The translations under genes were made by a program, and so were the position numbers. DNA of 64,000 nt. Origin: Hippasteria phrygiana (Eukaryota > Echinodermata > Asteroidea > Valvatida > Goniasteridae). Within the stretch, counting starts at the first letter, position 1, and the number at the start of each line of letters is the position of its first letter. The stretch lies in assembly GCA_037893225.1 (NCBI GenBank), contig JAZGUH010000702.1, forward strand, positions 744,001 through 808,000, read 5' to 3'. Positions 25,130 through 38,875 of this stretch are shown piece by piece. The notes beneath the pieces are model-generated. The model had not been told where the DNA came from. It searched no databases and was given only the letters and a program-made list of their open reading frames with translations.

Positions 25130-26296
25130 GTAAAGCAAGTCATACCCAAGGGAATTTGACAGGCATGGAGCAATAAATAGAAGGTAATATGCACACAGAT
25201 GTTGGCCGGAAAGAAAATAAACATTGCGAGGTTTGAATTTTCTCCACAAGTTTTAACTCTAAGAAGCCGCCGATAATTGCAACATGTAGCGCCAGATCTA
25301 AGCTATCCATACATGTCGTACATGTCAAAATTACTGCATTTGGTTGATATTTCATGCAATTATGAATGAATAAAGCAAGTCCATACCCCAGGGAATTTGA
25401 CATGCATGGAGCAATAAATAAAAGGTAATATGCACACAGATGGTGGCCGGAAAGAAAATAAACATTGCGAGGTTTGAATTTTCTCCACAAGTTTTAACTC
25501 TAAGAAGCCGCCGATAATTGCAACATGTAGCGCCAGATCTAAGCTATCCATACATGTCAAAATTACTGAATTTGGTTGATATTTCATGCAATTATGAATG
25601 AGTAAAGCAAGTCCATACCCCAGGGAATTTGACAGGCATGGAGCAATAAATAAAAGGTAATCTGCACACAGATGGTGGCCGGGAAGAAAATAAAAATTGC
25701 GAGGTTTGAATTTTCTCCACAAGTGTTAACTCTAAGAAGCCGCCGATAATTGCAACATGTAGCGCCAGATCTAAGCTATCCATACATGTCAAAATTACTG
25801 AATTTGGTTGATATTTCATGCAATTATGAATGAATAAAGCAAGTCATACCCCAGGGAATTTGACAGGCATTGAGCAATAAATAGAAGGTAATATGCACAC
25901 AGATGTTGGCCGGAAAGAAAATAAACATTGCGAGGTTTGAATTTTCTCCACAAGTGTTAACTCTAAGAAGCCGCCGATAATTGCAACATGTAGCGCCAGA
26001 TCTAAGCTATCCATACATGTCAAAATTACTGAATTTGGTTGATATTTCATGCAATTATGAATGAGTAAAGCAAGTCCATACCCCAGGGAATTTGACAGGC
26101 ATGGAGCAATAAATAAAAGGTAATCTGCACACAGATGGTGGCCGGGAAGAAAATAAACATTGCGAGGTTTGAATTTTCTCTACAAGTTTTAACTCTGGGA
26201 AGCCGCCGATGATTGCAACATGTAGCGCCAGATCTAAGCTATCCATACATGTCAAAATTACTGAATTTGGTTGATATTTCATTCAATTATGAATGA
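25130..26296. repeat. 5-unit block P-Q-R-S-W/V, copy 2
   Basis: Unit starts: 25130 P, 25370 Q, 25602 R, 25834 S, 26065 W/V. Together with the 8-unit HOR before it, this forms a stretch of about 2.6 kb (from 23738) that recurs in the same order from 30030, at an offset of 6292 bp (27 units). Confidence 0.9.
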
Positions 26297-27231
26297 GTAA
26301 AGCAAGTCATACCCAAGGGAATTTGACAGGCATGGAGCAATAAATAGAAGGTAATATGCACACAGATGTTGGCCGGAAAGAAAATAAACATTGCGAGGTT
26401 TGAATTTTCTCCACAAGTTTTAACTCTAAGAAGCCGCCGATAATTGCAACATGTAGCGCCAGATCTAAGCTATCCATACATGTCGTACATGTCAAAATTA
26501 CTGCATTTGGTTGATATTTCATGCAATTATGAATGAATAAAGCAAGTCCATACCCCAGGGAATTTGACATGCATGGAGCAATAAATAAAAGGTAATATGC
26601 ACACAGATGGTGGCCGGAAAGAAAATAAACATTGCGAGGTTTGAATTTTCTCCACAAGTTTTAACTCTAAGAAGCCGCCGATAATTGCAACATGTAGCGC
26701 CAGATCTAAGCTATCCATACATGTCAAAATTACTGAATTTGGTTGATATTTCATGCAATTATGAATGAGTAAAGCAAGTCATACCCCAGGGAATTTGACA
26801 GGCATGGAGCAATAAATAGAAGGTAATATGCACACAGATGTTGGCCGGAAAGAAAATAAACATTGCGAGGTTTGAATTTTCTCCACAAGTTTTAACTCCA
26901 AGAAGCCGCCGATAATTGCAACATGTAGCGCCAGATCTAAGCTATACATACATGTCAAAATTACTGCATTTGGTTGATATTTCATGCAATTATGAATGAG
27001 TAAAGCAAGTCCATACCCCAGGGAATTTGACAGGCATGGAGCAATAAATAAAAGGTAATATGCACACAGATGGTGGCCGGAAAGAAAATAAACATTGCGA
27101 GGTTTGAATTTTCTCCACAAGTGTTAACTCTAAGAAGCCGCCGATAATTGCAACATGTAGCGCCAGATCTAAGCTATCCATACATGTCAAAATTACTGAA
27201 TTTGGTTGATATTTCATTCAATTATGAATGA
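26297..27231. repeat. 4-unit block P-Q-X-U (935 bp)
   Basis: Unit starts: 26297 P, 26537 Q, 26769 X (231 bp), 27000 U ending CATTCAA. It is the only P block in which X directly follows Q. Confidence 0.88.
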
Positions 27232-30029
27232 GTAAAGCAAGTCATACCCAAGGGAATTTGACAGGCATGGAGCAATAAATAGAAGGTAATATGCACACAG
27301 ATGTTGGCCGGAAAGAAAATAAACATTGCGAGGTTTGAATTTTCTCCACAAGTTTTAACTCTAAGAAGCCGCCGATAATTGCAACATGTAGCGCCAGATC
27401 TAAGCTATCCATACATGTCGTACATGTCAAAATTACTGCATTTGGTTGATATTTCATGCAATTATGAATGAATAAAGCAAGTCCATACCCCAGGGAATTT
27501 GACATGCATGGAGCAATAAATAAAAGGTAATATGCACACAGATGGTGGCCGGAAAGAAAATAAACATTGCGAGGTTTGAATTTTCTCCACAAGTTTTAAC
27601 TCTAAGAAGCCGCCGATAATTGCAACATGTAGCGCCAGATCTAAGCTATCCATACATGTCAAAATTACTGAATTTGGTTGATATTTCATGCAATTATGAA
27701 TGAGTAAAGCAAGTCCATACCCCAGGGAATTTGACAGGCATGGAGCAATAAATAAAAGGTAATCTGCACACAGATGGTGGCCGGGAAGAAAATAAAAATT
27801 GCGAGGTTTGAATTTTCTCCACAAGTGTTAACTCTAAGAAGCCGCCGATAATTGCAACATGTAGCGCCAGATCTAAGCTATCCATACATGTCAAAATTAC
27901 TGAATTTGGTTGATATTTCATGCAATTATGAATGAATAAAGCAAGTCATACCCCAGGGAATTTGACAGGCATTGAGCAATAAATAGAAGGTAATATGCAC
28001 ACAGATGTTGGCCGGAAAGAAAATAAACATTGCGAGGTTTGAATTTTCTCCACAAGTGTTAACTCTAAGAAGCCGCCGATAATTGCAACATGTAGCGCCA
28101 GATCTAAGCTATCCATACATGTCAAAATTACTGAATTTGGTTGATATTTCATGCAATTATGAATGAGTAAAGCAGGTCCATACCCCAGGGAATTTGACAT
28201 GCATGGAGCAATAAATAGACGGTAACATGTACACAGATGGTGGCCGGAAAGAAAATAAACATTGCGAGGTTTGAATTTTCTCCACAAGTTTGAACTCTAA
28301 GAAGCCGCCGATGATTGCAACATGTAGCGCCAGATCTAAGCTATCCATACATGTCAAAATTACTGCATTTGGTTGATATTTCATGCAATTATGAATGAGT
28401 AAAGCAAGTCCATACCCCAGGGAATTTGACAGGCATGGAGCAATAAATAAAAGGTAATATGCACACAGATGGTGGCCGGAAAGAAAATAAACATTGCGAG
28501 GTTTGAATTTTCTCCACAAGTGTTAACTCTAAGAAGCCGCCGATAATTGCAACATGTAGCGCCAGATCTAAGCTATCCATACATGTCAAAATTACTGAAT
28601 TTGGTTGATATTTCATTCAATTATGAATGAGTAAAGCAAGTCATACCCAAGGGAATTTGACAGGCATGGAGCAATAAATAGAAGGTAATATGCACACAGA
28701 TGTTGGCCGGAAAGAAAATAAACATTGCGAGGTTTGAATTTTCTCCACAAGTTTTAACTCTAAGAAGCCGCCGATAATTGCAACATGTAGCGCCAGATCT
28801 AAGCTATCCATACATGTCGTACATGTCAAAATTACTGCATTTGGTTGATATTTCATGCAATTATGAATGAATAAAGCAAGTCCATACCCCAGGGAATTTG
28901 ACATGCATGGAGCAATAAATAAAAGGTAATATGCACACAGATGGTGGCCGGAAAGAAAATAAACATTGCGAGGTTTGAATTTTCTCCACAAGTTTTAACT
29001 CTAAGAAGCCGCCGATAATTGCAACATGTAGCGCCAGATCTAAGCTATCCATACATGTCAAAATTACTGAATTTGGTTGATATTTCATGCAATTATGAAT
29101 GAGTAAAGCAAGTCCATACCCCAGGGAATTTGACAGGCATGGAGCAATAAATAAAAGGTAATCTGCACACAGATGGTGGCCGGGAAGAAAATAAAAATTG
29201 CGAGGTTTGAATTTTCTCCACAAGTGTTAACTCTAAGAAGCCGCCGATAATTGCAACATGTAGCGCCAGATCTAAGCTATCCATACATGTCAAAATTACT
29301 GAATTTGGTTGATATTTCATGCAATTATGAATGAATAAAGCAAGTCATACCCCAGGGAATTTGACAGGCATTGAGCAATAAATAGAAGGTAATATGCACA
29401 CAGATGTTGGCCGGAAAGAAAATAAACATTGCGAGGTTTGAATTTTCTCCACAAGTGTTAACTCTAAGAAGCCGCCGATAATTGCAACATGTAGCGCCAG
29501 ATCTAAGCTATCCATACATGTCAAAATTACTGAATTTGGTTGATATTTCATGCAATTATGAATGAGTAAAGCAGGTCCATACCCCAGGGAATTTGACATG
29601 CATGGAGCAATAAATAGACGGTAACATGTACACAGATGGTGGCCGGAAAGAAAATAAACATTGCGAGGTTTGAATTTTCTCCACAAGTTTGAACTCTAAG
29701 AAGCCGCCGATGATTGCAACATGTAGCGCCAGATCTAAGCTATCCATACATGTCAAAATTACTGCATTTGGTTGATATTTCATGCAATTATGAATGAGTA
29801 AAGCAAGTCCATACCCCAGGGAATTTGACAGGCATGGAGCAATAAATAAAAGGTAATATGCACACAGATGGTGGCCGGAAAGAAAATAAACATTGCGAGG
29901 TTTGAATTTTCTCCACAAGTGTTAACTCTAAGAAGCCGCCGATAATTGCAACATGTAGCGCCAGATCTAAGCTATCCATACATGTCAAAATTACTGAATT
30001 TGGTTGATATTTCATGCAATTATGAATGA
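27232..30029. repeat. Tandem pair of 6-unit HOR P-Q-R-S-T-U (1399 bp)
   Basis: Copy 1 is 27232 P, 27472 Q, 27704 R, 27936 S, 28167 T, 28399 U. Copy 2 is 28631 P, 28871 Q, 29103 R, 29335 S, 29566 T, 29798 U. The offset is 1399 bp. The final U ends CATTCAA in copy 1 (before P) but CATGCAA in copy 2 (before W), so the junction unit differs as its neighbour requires. Confidence 0.9.
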
Positions 30030-31421
30030 GTAAAGCAAGTCCATACCCCAGGGAATTTGACAGGCATGGAGCAATAAATAAAAGGTAATCTGCACACAGA
30101 TGGTGGCCGGGAAGAAAATAAACATTGCGAGGTTTGAATTTTCTCCACAAGTGTTAACTCTAAGAAGCCGCCGATAATTGCAACATGTAGCGCCAGATCT
30201 AAGCTATCCATACATGTCAAAATTACTGAATTTTGTTGATATTTCATGCAATTATGAATGAATAAAGCAAGTCCATACCCCAGGGAATTTGACATGCATG
30301 GAGCAATAAATAGACGGTAATATGCACACAGATGGTGGCCGGAAAGAAAATAAACATTGCGAGGTTTGAATTTTCTCCACAAGTTTTAACTCTGGGAAGC
30401 CGCCGATGATTGCAACATGTAGCGCCAGATCTAAGCTATACATACATGTCAAAATTACTGCATTTGGTTGATATTTCATGCAATTATGAATGAGTAAAGC
30501 AAGTCCATACCCCAGGGAATTTGACAGGCATGGAGCAATAAATAAAAGGTAATATGCACACAGATGGTGGCCGGAAAGAAAATAAACATTGCGAGGTTTG
30601 AATTTTCTCCACAAGTGTTAACTCTAAGAAGCCGCCGATAATTGCAACATGTAGCGCCAGATCTAAGCTATCCATACATGTCAAAATTACTGCATTTGGT
30701 TGATATTTCATGCAATTATGAATGAGTAAAGCAGGTCCATACCCCAGGGAATTTGACATGCATGGAGCAATAAATAGACGGTAACATGTACACAGATGGT
30801 GGCCGGAAAGAAAATAAACATTGCGAGGTTTGAATTTTCTCCACAAGTTTGAACTCTAAGAAGCCGCCGATGATTGCAACATGTAGCGCCAGATCTAAGC
30901 TATCCATACATGTCAAAATTACTGCATTTGGTTGATATTTCATGCAATTATGAATGAGTAAAGCAAGTCCATACCCCAGGGAATTTGACAGGCATGGAGC
31001 AATAAATAAAAGGTAATATGCACACAGATGGTGGCCGGAAAGAAAATAAACATTGCGAGGTTTGAATTTTCTCCACAAGTGTTAACTCTAAGAAGCCGCC
31101 GATAATTGCAACATGTAGCGCCAGATCTAAGCTATCCATACATGTCAAAATTACTGTATTTGGTTGATATTTCATGCAATTATGAATGAGTAAAGCAAGT
31201 CCATACCCCAGGGAATTTGACAGGCATGGAGCAATAAATAAAAGGTAATCTGCACACAGATGGTGGCCGGGAAGAAAATAAACATTGCGAGGTTTGAATT
31301 TTCTCCACAAGTGTTAACTCTAAGAAGCCGCCGATAATTGCAACATGTAGCGCCAGATCTAAGCTATCCATACATGTCAAAATTACTGAATTTGGTTGAT
31401 ATTTCATTCAATTATGAATGA
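30030..31421. repeat. 6 units W-V-U-T-U-W'
   Basis: Unit starts: 30030 W, 30262 V, 30494 U, 30726 T, 30958 U, 31190 W'. With the P and Q that follow at 31422 and 31662, this is a full copy of the 8-unit HOR. Unlike the copies at 17211 and 19075, its W has AAACATTG, so it is of R' rather than R type. Confidence 0.9.
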
Positions 31422-33524
31422 GTAAAGCAAGTCATACCCAAGGGAATTTGACAGGCATGGAGCAATAAATAGAAGGTAATATGCACACAGATGTTGGCCG
31501 GAAAGAAAATAAACATTGCGAGGTTTGAATTTTCTCCACAAGTTTTAACTCTAAGAAGCCGCCGATAATTGCAACATGTAGCGCCAGATCTAAGCTATCC
31601 ATACATGTCGTACATGTCAAAATTACTGCATTTGGTTGATATTTCATGCAATTATGAATGAATAAAGCAAGTCCATACCCCAGGGAATTTGACATGCATG
31701 GAGCAATAAATAAAAGGTAATATGCACACAGATGGTGGCCGGAAAGAAAATAAACATTGCGAGGTTTGAATTTTCTCCACAAGTTTTAACTCTAAGAAGC
31801 CGCCGATAATTGCAACATGTAGCGCCAGATCTAAGCTATCCATACATGTCAAAATTACTGAATTTGGTTGATATTTCATGCAATTATGAATGAGTAAAGC
31901 AAGTCCATACCCCAGGGAATTTGACAGGCATGGAGCAATAAATAAAAGGTAATCTGCACACAGATGGTGGCCGGGAAGAAAATAAAAATTGCGAGGTTTG
32001 AATTTTCTCCACAAGTGTTAACTCTAAGAAGCCGCCGATAATTGCAACATGTAGCGCCAGATCTAAGCTATCCATACATGTCAAAATTACTGAATTTGGT
32101 TGATATTTCATGCAATTATGAATGAATAAAGCAAGTCATACCCCAGGGAATTTGACAGGCATTGAGCAATAAATAGAAGGTAATATGCACACAGATGTTG
32201 GCCGGAAAGAAAATAAACATTGCGAGGTTTGAATTTTCTCCACAAGTGTTAACTCTAAGAAGCCGCCGATAATTGCAACATGTAGCGCCAGATCTAAGCT
32301 ATCCATACATGTCAAAATTACTGAATTTGGTTGATATTTCATGCAATTATGAATGAGTAAAGCAAGTCCATACCCCAGGGAATTTGACAGGCATGGAGCA
32401 ATAAATAAAAGGTAATCTGCACACAGATGGTGGCCGGGAAGAAAATAAACATTGCGAGGTTTGAATTTTCTCTACAAGTTTTAACTCTGGGAAGCCGCCG
32501 ATGATTGCAACATGTAGCGCCAGATCTAAGCTATCCATACATGTCAAAATTACTGAATTTGGTTGATATTTCATTCAATTATGAATGAGTAAAGCAAGTC
32601 ATACCCAAGGGAATTTGACAGGCATGGAGCAATAAATAGAAGGTAATATGCACACAGATGTTGGCCGGAAAGAAAATAAACATTGCGAGGTTTGAATTTT
32701 CTCCACAAGTTTTAACTCTAAGAAGCCGCCGATAATTGCAACATGTAGCGCCAGATCTAAGCTATCCATACATGTCGTACATGTCAAAATTACTGCATTT
32801 GGTTGATATTTCATGCAATTATGAATGAATAAAGCAAGTCCATACCCCAGGGAATTTGACATGCATGGAGCAATAAATAAAAGGTAATATGCACACAGAT
32901 GGTGGCCGGAAAGAAAATAAACATTGCGAGGTTTGAATTTTCTCCACAAGTTTTAACTCTAAGAAGCCGCCGATAATTGCAACATGTAGCGCCAGATCTA
33001 AGCTATCCATACATGTCAAAATTACTGAATTTGGTTGATATTTCATGCAATTATGAATGAGTAAAGCAAGTCCATACCCCAGGGAATTTGACAGGCATGG
33101 AGCAATAAATAAAAGGTAATCTGCACACAGATGGTGGCCGGGAAGAAAATAAAAATTGCGAGGTTTGAATTTTCTCCACAAGTGTTAACTCTAAGAAGCC
33201 GCCGATAATTGCAACATGTAGCGCCAGATCTAAGCTATCCATACATGTCAAAATTACTGAATTTGGTTGATATTTCATGCAATTATGAATGAGTAAAGCA
33301 AGTCCATACCCCAGGGAATTTGACAGGCATGGAGCAATAAATAAAAGGTAATCTGCACACAGATGGTGGCCGGGAAGAAAATAAACATTGCGAGGTTTGA
33401 ATTTTCTCCACAAGTGTTAACTCTAAGAAGCCGCCGATAATTGCAACATGTAGCGCCAGATCTAAGCTATCCATACATGTCAAAATTACTGAATTTGGTT
33501 GATATTTCATTCAATTATGAATGA
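31422..33524. repeat. 5-unit P-Q-R-S-W/V (copy 3) followed by 4-unit P-Q-R-W'
   Basis: First block: 31422 P, 31662 Q, 31894 R, 32126 S, 32357 W/V. Second block: 32589 P, 32829 Q, 33061 R, 33293 W' (936 bp). The 5+4 succession is repeated at 42130-44232. Confidence 0.9.
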
Positions 33525-36500
33525 GTAAAGCAAGTCATACCCAAGGGAATTTGACAGGCATGGAGCAATAAATAGAAGGTAATATGCACACAGATGTTGG
33601 CCGGAAAGAAAATAAACATTGCGAGGTTTGAATTTTCTCCACAAGTTTTAACTCTAAGAAGCCGCCGATAATTGCAACATGTAGCGCCAGATCTAAGCTA
33701 TCCATACATGTCGTACATGTCAAAATTACTGCATTTGGTTGATATTTCATGCAATTATGAATGAATAAAGCAAGTCCATACCCCAGGGAATTTGACATGC
33801 ATGGAGCAATAAATAAAAGGTAATATGCACACAGATGGTGGCCGGAAAGAAAATAAACATTGCGAGGTTTGAATTTTCTCCACAAGTTTTAACTCTAAGA
33901 AGCCGCCGATAATTGCAACATGTAGCGCCAGATCTAAGCTATCCATACATGTCAAAATTACTGAATTTGGTTGATATTTCATGCAATTATGAATGAGTAA
34001 AGCAAGTCCATACCCCAGGGAATTTGACAGGCATGGAGCAATAAATAAAAGGTAATCTGCACACAGATGGTGGCCGGGAAGAAAATAAAAATTGCGAGGT
34101 TTGAATTTTCTCCACAAGTGTTAACTCTAAGAAGCCGCCGATAATTGCAACATGTAGCGCCAGATCTAAGCTATCCATACATGTCAAAATTACTGAATTT
34201 GGTTGATATTTCATGCAATTATGAATGAATAAAGCAAGTCATACCCCAGGGAATTTGACAGGCATTGAGCAATAAATAGAAGGTAATATGCACACAGATG
34301 TTGGCCGGAAAGAAAATAAACATTGCGAGGTTTGAATTTTCTCCACAAGTTTTAACTCTAAGAAGCCGCCGATAATTGCAACATGTAGCGCCAGATCTAA
34401 GCTATCCATACATGTCAAAATTACTGAATTTGGTTGATATTTCATGCAATTATGAATGAGTAAAGCAAGTCCATACCCCAGGGAATTTGACAGGCATGGA
34501 GCAATAAATAAAAGGTAATCTGCACACAGATGGTGGCCGGGAAGAAAATAAAAATTGCGAGGTTTGAATTTTCTCCACAAGTGTTAACTCTAAGAAGCCG
34601 CCGATAATTGCAACATGTAGCGCCAGATCTAAGCTATCCATACATGTCAAAATTACTGAATTTGGTTGATATTTCATGCAATTATGAATGAGTAAAGCAG
34701 GTCCATACCCCAGGGAATTTGACATGCATGGAGCAATAAATAGACGGTAACATGTACACAGATGGTGGCCGGAAAGAAAATAAACATTGCGAGGTTTGAA
34801 TTTTCTCCACAAGTTTGAACTCTAAGAAGCCGCCGATGATTGCAACATGTAGCGCCAGATCTAAGCTATCCATACATGTCAAAATTACTGCATTTGGTTG
34901 ATATTTCATGCAATTATGAATGAGTAAAGCAAGTCCATACCCCAGGGAATTTGACAGGCATGGAGCAATAAATAAAAGGTAATATGCACACAGATGGTGG
35001 CCGGAAAGAAAATAAACATTGCGAGGTTTGAATTTTCTCCACAAGTGTTAACTCTAAGAAGCCGCCGATAATTGCAACATGTAGCGCCAGATCTAAGCTA
35101 TCCATACATGTCAAAATTACTGAATTTGGTTGATATTTCATGCAATTATGAATGAGTAAAGCAAGTCCATACCCCAGGGAATTTGACAGGCATGGAGCAA
35201 TAAATAAAAGGTAATCTGCACACAGATGGTGGCCGGGAAGAAAATAAACATTGCGAGGTTTGAATTTTCTCCACAAGTGTTAACTCTAAGAAGCCGCCGA
35301 TAATTGCAACATGTAGCGCCAGATCTAAGCTATCCATACATGTCAAAATTACTGAATTTTGTTGATATTTCATGCAATTATGAATGAATAAAGCAAGTCC
35401 ATACCCCAGGGAATTTGACATGCATGGAGCAATAAATAGACGGTAATATGCACACAGATGGTGGCCGGAAAGAAAATAAACATTGCGAGGTTTGAATTTT
35501 CTCCACAAGTTTTAACTCTGGGAAGCCGCCGATGATTGCAACATGTAGCGCCAGATCTAAGCTATACATACATGTCAAAATTACTGCATTTGGTTGATAT
35601 TTCATGCAATTATGAATGAGTAAAGCAGGTCCATACCCCAGGGAATTTGACATGCATGGAGCAATAAATAGACGGTAACATGTACACAGATGGTGGCCGG
35701 AAAGAAAATAAACATTGCGAGGTTTGAATTTTCTCCACAAGTTTGAACTCTAAGAAGCCGCCGATGATTGCAACATGTAGCGCCAGATCTAAGCTATCCA
35801 TACATGTCAAAATTACTGCATTTGGTTGATATTTCATGCAATTATGAATGAGTAAAGCAAGTCCATACCCCAGGGAATTTGACAGGCATGGAGCAATAAA
35901 TAAAAGGTAATATGCACACAGATGGTGGCCGGAAAGAAAATAAACATTGCGAGGTTTGAATTTTCTCCACAAGTGTTAACTCTAAGAAGCCGCCGATAAT
36001 TGCAACATGTAGCGCCAGATCTAAGCTATCCATACATGTCAAAATTACTGTATTTGGTTGATATTTCATGCAATTATGAATGAGTAAAGCAAGTCCATAC
36101 CCCAGGGAATTTGACAGGCATGGAGCAATAAATAAAAGGTAATATGCACACAGATGGTGGCCGGAAAGAAAATAAACATTGCGAGGTTTGAATTTTCTCC
36201 ACAAGTGTTAACTCTAAGAAGCCGCCGATAATTGCAACATGTAGCGCCAGATCTAAGCTATCCATACATGTCAAAATTACTGAATTTGGTTGATATTTCA
36301 TGCAATTATGAATGAGTAAAGCAAGTCCATACCCCAGGGAATTTGACAGGCATGGAGCAATAAATAAAAGGTAATCTGCACACAGATGGTGGCCGGGAAG
36401 AAAATAAACATTGCGAGGTTTGAATTTTCTCCACAAGTGTTAACTCTAAGAAGCCGCCGATAATTGCAACATGTAGCGCCAGATCTAAGCTATCCATACA

Positions 36501-37707
36501 TGTCAAAATTACTGAATTTTGTTGATATTTCATGCAATTATGAATGAATAAAGCAAGTCCATACCCCAGGGAATTTGACATGCATGGAGCAATAAATAGA
36601 CGGTAATATGCACACAGATGGTGGCCGGAAAGAAAATAAACATTGCGAGGTTTGAATTTTCTCCACAAGTTTTAACTCTGGGAAGCCGCCGATGATTGCA
36701 ACATGTAGCGCCAGATCTAAGCTATACATACATGTCAAAATTACTGCATTTGGTTGATATTTCATGCAATTATGAATGAGTAAAGCAAGTCCATACCCCA
36801 GGGAATTTGACAGGCATGGAGCAATAAATAAAAGGTAATATGCACACAGATGGTGGCCGGAAAGAAAATAAACATTGCGAGGTTTGAATTTTCTCCACAA
36901 GTGTTAACTCTAAGAAGCCGCCGATAATTGCAACATGTAGCGCCAGATCTAAGCTATCCATACATGTCAAAATTACTGCATTTGGTTGATATTTCATGCA
37001 ATTATGAATGAGTAAAGCAGGTCCATACCCCAGGGAATTTGACATGCATGGAGCAATAAATAGACGGTAACATGTACACAGATGGTGGCCGGAAAGAAAA
37101 TAAACATTGCGAGGTTTGAATTTTCTCCACAAGTTTGAACTCTAAGAAGCCGCCGATGATTGCAACATGTAGCGCCAGATCTAAGCTATCCATACATGTC
37201 AAAATTACTGCATTTGGTTGATATTTCATGCAATTATGAATGAGTAAAGCAAGTCCATACCCCAGGGAATTTGACAGGCATGGAGCAATAAATAAAAGGT
37301 AATATGCACACAGATGGTGGCCGGAAAGAAAATAAACATTGCGAGGTTTGAATTTTCTCCACAAGTGTTAACTCTAAGAAGCCGCCGATAATTGCAACAT
37401 GTAGCGCCAGATCTAAGCTATCCATACATGTCAAAATTACTGTATTTGGTTGATATTTCATGCAATTATGAATGAGTAAAGCAAGTCCATACCCCAGGGA
37501 ATTTGACAGGCATGGAGCAATAAATAAAAGGTAATCTGCACACAGATGGTGGCCGGGAAGAAAATAAACATTGCGAGGTTTGAATTTTCTCCACAAGTGT
37601 TAACTCTAAGAAGCCGCCGATAATTGCAACATGTAGCGCCAGATCTAAGCTATCCATACATGTCAAAATTACTGAATTTGGTTGATATTTCATTCAATTA
37701 TGAATGA
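33525..37707. repeat. 18-unit block P to P (4183 bp)
   Basis: Classes: 33525 P, 33765 Q, 33997 R, 34229 S (231 bp), 34460 R, 34692 T, 34924 U, 35156 W, 35388 V, 35620 T, 35852 U, 36084 U, 36316 W, 36548 V, 36780 U, 37012 T, 37244 U, 37476 W'. It holds two versions of the W-V-U-T-U series, the first lacking the U between V and T. It is the second-longest P-to-P interval in the window. Confidence 0.87.
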
Positions 37708-38875
37708 GTAAAGCAAGTCATACCCAAGGGAATTTGACAGGCATGGAGCAATAAATAGAAGGTAATATGCACACAGATGTTGGCCGGAAAGAAAATAAAC
37801 ATTGCGAGGTTTGAATTTTCTCCACAAGTTTTAACTCTAAGAAGCCGCCGATAATTGCAACATGTAGCGCCAGATCTAAGCTATCCATACATGTCGTACA
37901 TGTCAAAATTACTGAATTTGGTTGATATTTCATGCAATTATGAATGAATAAAGCAAGTCCATACCCCAGGGAATTTGACATGCATGGAGCAATAAATAAA
38001 AGGTAATCTGCACACAGATGGTGGCCGGAAAGAAAATAAACATTGCGAGGTTTGAATTTTCTCCACAAGTGTTAACTCTAAGAAGCCGCCGATAATTGCA
38101 ACATGTAGCGCCAGATCTAAGCTATCCATACATGTCAAAATTACTGAATTTGGTTGATATTTCATGCAATTATGAATGAATAAAGCAAGTCCATACCCCA
38201 GGGAATTTGACATGCATGGAGCAATAAATAAAAGGTAATATGCACACAGATGTTGGCCGGAAAGAAAATAAACATTGCGAGGTTTGAATTTTCTCCACAA
38301 GTGTTAACTCTAAGAAGCCGCCGATAATTGCAACATGTAGCGCCAGATATAAGCTATCCATACATGTCAAAATTACTGAATTTGGTTGATATTTCATGCA
38401 ATTATGAATGAGTAAAGCAAGTCCATACCCCAGGGAATTTGACAGGCATGGAGCAATAAATAAAAGGTAATCTGCACACAGATGGTGGCCGGGAAGAAAA
38501 TAAAAATTGCGAGGTTTGAATTTTCTCCACAAGTGTTAACTCTAAGAAGCCGCCGATAATTGCAACATGTAGCGCCAGATCTAAGCTATCCATACATGTC
38601 AAAATTACTGAATTTGGTTGATATTTCATGCAATTATGAATGAGTAAAGCAAGTCCATACCCCAGGGAATTTGACAGGCATGGAGCAATAAATAAAAGGT
38701 AATCTGCACACAGATGGTGGCCGGGAAGAAAATAAACATTGCGAGGTTTGAATTTTCTCCACAAGTGTTAACTCTAAGAAGCCGCCGATAATTGCAACAT
38801 GTAGCGCCAGATCTAAGCTATCCATACATGTCAAAATTACTGAATTTGGTTGATATTTCATTCAATTATGAATGA
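37708..38875. repeat. 5-unit block P-Q-Q-R-W' (1168 bp)
   Basis: Units: 37708 P (ending GAATTT, where most P units end GCATTT), 37948 Q with TAATCTG, 38180 Q with ATGTTGG, 38412 R, 38644 W'. Two adjacent Q-front units are unusual. There is a private C-to-A at 38349 that breaks the BglII site in that unit (AGATAT). Confidence 0.87.
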
